Shown: positions 30,654-34,488 of the stretch, piece after piece
Numbering within the stretch: the first letter of the stretch is position 1
How the letters are laid out: each line of letters opens with the position of its first letter
Assembly: GCA_964370765.1 (NCBI GenBank)
Contig: CAYJKW010000017.1
Coordinates: forward strand, 1-34,488
DNA length: 34,488 bases
Direction of reading: 5' to 3'
Source of the DNA: CAYJBH01 sp964370765
GTDB taxonomy: Bacteria > Bacillota > Clostridia > Oscillospirales > Ruminococcaceae
Position numbers and translations under genes: made by a program
Notes under the pieces: generated by a model
What the model was told of the DNA's origin: nothing
The model's database searches: none
What the model saw: only the letters and a program-made list of their open reading frames with translations

Positions 30654-31913
30654 ATGTCCGAAATGTTACCGGTAATGGTACCAATACTGGTTGTATTAAT
30701 CTTACTGTCTGCATTCTTTTCCTCATCTGAGACAGCGCTTACCGCTTCATCAAGGGTAAAACTTAAGGTAGAGAAGGAGGATGGCAACCGTGCTGCCGGT
30801 CGTGCTCTCGATCTTATTGGTGGTTACGATAAAACCCTTATAGCATTGCTTATCGGCAACAATATAGTAAATATTCTTTCTGCATCATTAAGTACAGTAA
30901 TATTTACCGAACTTTTTGGTGCATCCGGCGTAGGTCTTGCAACGGTTATAATTACAGTTGTTGTGCTTATTTTTGGCGAGGTGCTTCCCAAAAGTTTGGC
31001 AAACCAGGTACCGGAGTCACTTTTAAAGGTTGCATCTCCTGTTCTGATTGCGATGCGCATTATATTTTGGCCGGTAATAATTCTATTAATGATACTTAGA
31101 AAGATGGCATCAAAGCTTGTTAAACAGGATAACGGCAAATCAACCACTATGACCGAGGAGGAACTTCGCGTAATTATTGAGGAGATTGAGGACGAGGGGG
31201 TCATTGAGGAACAGCAATCCGATATGATACAGTCGGCGTTGCAGTTTTCCGGCAAACTTGCAGGTGATATTGTTACCCACCGCGTCGATATTGTGGCACT
31301 ACCGATGGATTCCGAGATAGAGCTGTTTAAAAATACATTTTTACAGGATAGGTTTACAAGGCTTCCTGTCTATGAAAAAAGTATCGACGAGATTGTAGGT
31401 GTTCTAAACCAAAAAGATTTTTTTGCAGCACTTCTTAGTGGCGGTGATGTGTGTATAGAAACTTTAATGCAAAAGCCGATTTATATCCCACCAAGAATGC
31501 CATTGTTAGAGCTTTTGCGCCTTTTTGACAGAGAAAAAACGCATATTGCAGTAGTTGTTGACAGCTTTGGCGGTACCGAGGGTATCGTTACGCTTGAAGA
31601 TATTTTAGAAGAGCTTGTAGGTGAGATATGGGACGAGTACGATGAGGTACTGCGAGAGATACACACAGAATCAGATGGCAGTATGCGTATGACAGGGGAT
31701 ACACCACTGTTAGACCTGTATGAGTTTATCGACCTAAAGCCACCAAAAGGTATTGGCGATATAAGCCTTGCCGGATACATTCTTGATATGCTTGGTGCTA
31801 TTCCGGAAAATGGCCAAAAAATAGTGGATGATAATTTCGAATTCACGGTAGTTGATATTGTTGATCAGCGTATCCAAAAGGTAGAGGTGAGGTACATTTC
31901 AGATGATATTTGA
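30654..31913 (+). CDS. CNNM/CorC/HlyC-type membrane protein with CBS pair
   Basis: The 419-residue protein has the three-part layout of the hemolysin C / CorC / CNNM family: an N-terminal DUF21 membrane domain (about 1-190, with the FFSSSETALTASSRVKL motif at about 22-38 and GEVLPKSLANQ near 107-117), a CBS-domain pair (about 205-330), and a CorC_HlyC C-terminal domain (about 335-415). Members are linked to magnesium or cobalt efflux or sodium-driven magnesium transport; the older hemolysin name is misleading. The ATG follows ACGGAGA. It overlaps tatD by 11 bases. Confidence 0.93.
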   Translation: MSEMLPVMVPILVVLILLSAFFSSSETALTASSRVKLKVEKEDGNRAAGRALDLIGGYDKTLIALLIGNNIVNILSASLSTVIFTELFGASGVGLATVIITVVVLIFGEVLPKSLANQVPESLLKVASPVLIAMRIIFWPVIILLMILRKMASKLVKQDNGKSTTMTEEELRVIIEEIEDEGVIEEQQSDMIQSALQFSGKLAGDIVTHRVDIVALPMDSEIELFKNTFLQDRFTRLPVYEKSIDEIVGVLNQKDFFAALLSGGDVCIETLMQKPIYIPPRMPLLELLRLFDREKTHIAVVVDSFGGTEGIVTLEDILEELVGEIWDEYDEVLREIHTESDGSMRMTGDTPLLDLYEFIDLKPPKGIGDISLAGYILDMLGAIPENGQKIVDDNFEFTVVDIVDQRIQKVEVRYISDDI

Positions 31914-32679
31914 CAGTCACGCGCACTATAATTCCTCAACCTATGATGGTGATCGAGACATCCTTTTACAGCAACTTTTTTCCGATAATGTTGTAGGCAT
32001 TGTGGACTGCTGCGCAGAGCCAAGTGATTTTAAGGTTAGCAGATCGCTATCATTACGCTATCCAAAAATATATAGCGCATATGGTCTACACCCTGAAGCA
32101 CTTCGTGATAACGAGATTGATTATCTACTGCAGGTTGTAGAAAAGGAGCTTCCTGCGTTGCTTGCCGAGGACAAGACAGTAGCACTGGGCGAGTGTGGTC
32201 TTGATTACTACTACGACACCGATAAAACTATGCAGATGCAGCTATTTGAGGCACAGCTTAGGTTAGCGCTACAGCTTGATACCCCTGTGCTACTGCACAA
32301 CCGTGAATCCCATGCCGATATGCTTGCAGCACTAAAAAAATACCCGATAAAGGGTGTTATGCACTGCTTTTCCGGCAGTGTAGAGTTTATGAGGGAGATA
32401 GTTAAGCTTGGTATCTACATCGGTATAGGTGGTATTGTAACCTTTAACAATGCAAAGGTTGTAAAACAGGTTGCTAAAGAGGTGCCATTAGAGATGCTAC
32501 TGTTAGAAACCGACTGCCCCTATCTTGCACCACAACCCCATAGAGGAAAACGTTGTGATTCCGGTATGATAAGCTATACCGCCACCGCCATTGCCGAGCT
32601 TAAGGAAATTCCGGTAGATGTGCTATATAAACAGGTATTAAACAATTCAAAGGAGCTTTTTAACATTGATAGGTTATGA
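31903..32679 (+). CDS. tatD: TatD-family metal-dependent deoxyribonuclease
   Basis: TatD proteins are two-metal 3'-5' exonucleases of the amidohydrolase fold, acting on DNA, for example in repair. The 258-residue protein has the metal ligands in the expected places: DSHAH (His6, His8), GECGLDYYYD (Glu97), HNRESHADML (His132), MHCFSG (His154) and LETDCPYLAP (Asp204). The ATG at 31903 overlaps the end of the CBS gene; GAGGT lies about 10 bases upstream. Its own end overlaps the next gene by 14 bases. Confidence 0.95.
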   Translation: MIFDSHAHYNSSTYDGDRDILLQQLFSDNVVGIVDCCAEPSDFKVSRSLSLRYPKIYSAYGLHPEALRDNEIDYLLQVVEKELPALLAEDKTVALGECGLDYYYDTDKTMQMQLFEAQLRLALQLDTPVLLHNRESHADMLAALKKYPIKGVMHCFSGSVEFMREIVKLGIYIGIGGIVTFNNAKVVKQVAKEVPLEMLLLETDCPYLAPQPHRGKRCDSGMISYTATAIAELKEIPVDVLYKQVLNNSKELFNIDRL

Positions 32680-33676
32680 ATTTATTAAGGACAAAGACTT
32701 TGAGGAATATGAGCAGTTTGTAAGAAGCCACCCGGATGGTAGCTTTATGCAAAGTGTTAACTGGGTAAAGGTAAAGCAGGGCTGGAAGCAGGAGATTTGT
32801 GTCGTGCGTAAAGATGGAAAGATAGTTGCCGGTTTTGCAGCAATTATCCGCACTGTCGGACCTACATCATTTATCTATGCACCCCGTGGCCCACTTTGTG
32901 ACTATAATGATACCGATGTTGTAAAGTTAATAATCACCGCAGCAAAAGAGCTGATAGGTCGTTATCGGGCGGTAGAGTTTGTGTTTGACCCACTTATAGA
33001 TGCAAAGGATCAAGTTGCAGTATGCGCCCTTACCGGCGCAGGCTGTGAGTTTATTCCGGATGATGATTTTAAGGCAACGGTTCAACCAAGATTTAACTAT
33101 ATAATCGAGCTTGAGGACAAAGATGAAGAGAGCTTGATGGCAAGTTTTGTGCGTGAAACTCGCTATTATATAAGATACCCTGCCAAAAAAGGTATTATCT
33201 GCAAACAACTTCCGGTAGAAAAGCTTGATGATTTTTATGGAATCTATGAGAATACCGGCTCAAGACAGGGCTTTAATATTCGCCCTAAAAGCTATCTTGA
33301 GGGCTTTTTAAAAGCTTTTCCCGATGATGCCAGGCTATATGTCTGCTATATTGGGCATGAGCCGCTTTGCGGTGGCATTGCGGTACAATATGCAGGAAGA
33401 ACGGCACATGTATATGGTGCATCTTCTGACAATAAACGTAACCTACGCCCCACCTATCTTTTACAGTGGACATTAATGCAGTGGGCGTTAGAGGGCGGAT
33501 GCCATACCTATGATATGCAGGGCGTAGCAACCGACCCCGATGATAGCGAACAGCTTTATAACGTTTTAGGCTTTAAAAAGAATTTTACCGGAAGAATATA
33601 CGAAACTGCCGGCGAATTTAAGCTTGGCGGCAACCCATTGTTGCGTGCTGCTGCAAAGCTAAGCGGAAAGCTATAA
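32666..33676 (+). CDS. FemABX-family peptidyltransferase (peptidoglycan cross-bridge type)
   Basis: FemABX enzymes add amino acids from aminoacyl-tRNA to the peptide stem of the cell-wall precursor. The 336-residue protein shows the paired GNAT-fold pattern: SFMQSVNWVKVKQGW at about 26-40, IYAPRGPLCDY near 72-82, RETRYYIRYPAKKGI near 165-179, and near the end AHVYGASSDNKRNLRPTYLLQWTLMQWALEGGCHTYDMQG, which is very typical. The coiled-coil arm of some Fem proteins is absent. The start is a TTG at 32666 with AGGAG about 10 bases upstream; it overlaps tatD by 14 bases. Which residue it adds cannot be told. Confidence 0.9.
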   Translation: MIGYEFIKDKDFEEYEQFVRSHPDGSFMQSVNWVKVKQGWKQEICVVRKDGKIVAGFAAIIRTVGPTSFIYAPRGPLCDYNDTDVVKLIITAAKELIGRYRAVEFVFDPLIDAKDQVAVCALTGAGCEFIPDDDFKATVQPRFNYIIELEDKDEESLMASFVRETRYYIRYPAKKGIICKQLPVEKLDDFYGIYENTGSRQGFNIRPKSYLEGFLKAFPDDARLYVCYIGHEPLCGGIAVQYAGRTAHVYGASSDNKRNLRPTYLLQWTLMQWALEGGCHTYDMQGVATDPDDSEQLYNVLGFKKNFTGRIYETAGEFKLGGNPLLRAAAKLSGKL

Positions 33677-33691
33677 TATTTTTTAATAGGT

Positions 33692-33737
33692 AAAAGGGGT
33701 GTTGATAATATCGACATCTCTTTTATGATTTTTTAGA
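33692..33737 (+). terminator. Intrinsic terminator after the FemABX-type gene
   Basis: AAAAGGGGTGTTGAT (33692-33706) pairs along 15 positions (three G-U pairs) with 33710-33724 around a 3-base loop, and a T-run follows at 33729-33734. It closes the long plus-strand gene run. Confidence 0.85.
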
Positions 33738-33753
33738 TACAACCCAATTATTG

Positions 33754-33782
33754 TTGACATATTTAGTACTAAATGTTATACT
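33754..33782 (+). promoter_or_regulatory. Consensus promoter for the PadR-DUF2812 operon
   Basis: A perfect -35 TTGACA (33754-33759), 17-base spacer and TATACT (33777-33782). Transcription would start near 33789. Confidence 0.85.
33761..33774. promoter_or_regulatory. Perfect palindrome in the promoter spacer (candidate PadR operator 1)
   Basis: ATTTAGTACTAAAT is a perfect 14-base palindrome that lies between the -35 and -10 boxes, where a bound repressor would block polymerase. Confidence 0.6.
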
Positions 33783-33791
33783 ATAATCATA

Positions 33792-33810
33792 AATATCGAT
33801 ATTCGATATT
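33792..33810. promoter_or_regulatory. Inverted repeat at the transcript start (candidate PadR operator 2)
   Basis: AATATCG (33792-33798) and CGATATT (33804-33810) with a 5-base spacer form a perfect inverted repeat just after the predicted transcription start and just before the Shine-Dalgarno AGGTG. Position fits autorepression by the encoded PadR protein. Confidence 0.55.
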
Positions 33811-33819
33811 AGGTGATTT

Positions 33820-34146
33820 ATGCCAAGAGAAAAGTTTACAACATTAACGGAGCAGATGTTTTATCTACTGCTCTGTTTAAGGACGCAATGTTACGGAACC
33901 GACCTAATGGAAAGGGTAAAACGGCTTACCGGCGGGCGTGTAGAGGTTGGCGCAGGCACGGTATACAACCTGCTAGAGCAGTTTTTAGCTGCCGGAATGA
34001 TTAAGGAGACGGCGAGGGAGGGTCGGCGGCGATGTTATATGTTAACAGAGCTTGGGCAGGATAGGCTGAACAAAGAGTATGATCGCCTAAAAATTTTGGT
34101 GGGCGACTTCGAAGAATACCGGAGGCAGAGCGATGTACGGCTATAG
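33820..34146 (+). CDS. PadR-family transcriptional regulator
   Basis: The 108-residue protein has the PadR winged helix: LTEQMFYLLLCL for the first helix, YGTDLMERVKRLTGGRVEVGAGTVYNLLEQF (about 25-55) for the recognition part with the family's GTVY motif, and a wing with GRRRCYMLTELGQDRL. Such proteins are usually dimeric repressors that control their own operon. The ATG at 33820 follows AGGTG closely. The stop overlaps the next gene by 14 bases, and the pairing with a DUF2812 protein is common in Firmicutes. The inducing signal is unknown. Confidence 0.94.
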   Translation: MPREKFTTLTEQMFYLLLCLRTQCYGTDLMERVKRLTGGRVEVGAGTVYNLLEQFLAAGMIKETAREGRRRCYMLTELGQDRLNKEYDRLKILVGDFEEYRRQSDVRL

Positions 34147-34488
34147 ATTTTATAACTTTAATAACAGCGAGATGATAAAGGAATACCTCGAAAAGATGGC
34201 ACTAAAGGGCTACCGCTTAGTAAGCCTTAAAAACCAAATCTATAAGTTTGAGCGTATAGCACCAACCAAACTTTATTACGATATAACCTACCTACATGGT
34301 GAGAATGTATTCGATTCTGATAATAACGAGCAGCAGCAAAACTTTATAGCCTTTTGCGAGCAGGGCGGTTGGCAATACCGCTGTAGCTGGCAGAACATGA
34401 AGATATTTAGTAGCGAGGAAAAGCTACTGCCGATAGATACCGATAGCGATATAAAGTTTAGCTGTATCCACCGCACCATGAAAAAAAC
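34133..34488 (+). CDS. DUF2812 protein, N-terminal part (cut by window edge)
   Basis: Reading from the ATG at 34133, which has GGAGG 7 bases upstream, 118 codons stay open up to the window edge. The visible part has YRFYNFNNSEMIKEYLEKMALKGYRLV at the start, and CEQGGWQYRCSWQNMKIFSS near 81-100, both typical of DUF2812. These proteins usually continue into a membrane part, which would lie outside the window. It overlaps padR by 14 bases and is surely cotranscribed. Function unknown; by context possibly a PadR-controlled envelope protein. Confidence 0.85.
   Translation, partial: MYGYRFYNFNNSEMIKEYLEKMALKGYRLVSLKNQIYKFERIAPTKLYYDITYLHGENVFDSDNNEQQQNFIAFCEQGGWQYRCSWQNMKIFSSEEKLLPIDTDSDIKFSCIHRTMKK

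Noticed and set aside
30654..31913. Hemolysin (toxin) gene
   Set aside because: The DUF21-CBS-CorC layout is that of an ion-transport-linked membrane protein; the hemolysin label is historical.

Overview
The window looks like chromosome from a low-to-moderate GC Firmicute, most likely class Clostridia. The grounds are the rimP-nusA-rnpM-rplGA(YlxQ)-infB-rbfA-nrnA-truB gene order, strong purine-rich Shine-Dalgarno sites, many TTG/GTG starts, an ECF transporter module and a PadR/DUF2812 pair. Genus cannot be fixed from the sequence alone. Almost every base is coding; the longest non-coding gap is about 225 bases, and I see no tRNA, rRNA, CRISPR array or insertion sequence.

Layout. (1) 1-3233, minus strand: a tripartite TRAP transporter operon (dctP, dctQ, dctM) followed by the N-terminus of an FAD-dependent oxidoreductase cut by the window edge. 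A divergent IclR-type regulator (about 3459-4295) faces it across a gap that holds good sigma-A promoters for both directions. The set reads as a regulated uptake-and-oxidation unit for an organic acid. (2) 4375-12956, minus strand: a ten-gene transcription, translation and RNA-processing operon, rimP to truB, extended by dprA and rsmG. It starts at a near-consensus promoter, passes a terminator-like hairpin in the rimP leader, and ends at a bidirectional terminator shared with the IclR gene. (3) 13149-18365, plus strand: ychF, a two-domain GT2 glycosyltransferase, a diacylglycerol-kinase-family lipid kinase, a cysteine synthase homologue and a small PH-domain protein. (4) 18483-21564, plus strand: three translationally coupled genes, an apparently inactive GH13-like protein, tcdA and nagA. 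(5) 21736-24122: ruvC-ruvA-ruvB and a small glycine-rich membrane protein. (6) 24210-33676: glmM, an rRNA-methyltransferase-like gene, ecfA1-ecfA2-ecfT, plsX, rnc, a CorC/HlyC-type CBS protein, tatD and a FemABX-type transferase, mostly overlapping or tightly spaced. (7) 33820-end: a PadR repressor and a DUF2812 protein cut by the window edge, behind a consensus promoter with two palindromes.

Most of the window is core housekeeping. The parts worth most attention are the GH13-like pseudoenzyme at 18483-19718 (all three catalytic positions of the family appear replaced and a helical domain is added in front), the intrinsic terminator between dctP and dctQ, the attenuator-like rimP leader, the possible ATT start of the IclR gene, and the altered second coupling motif in EcfT.
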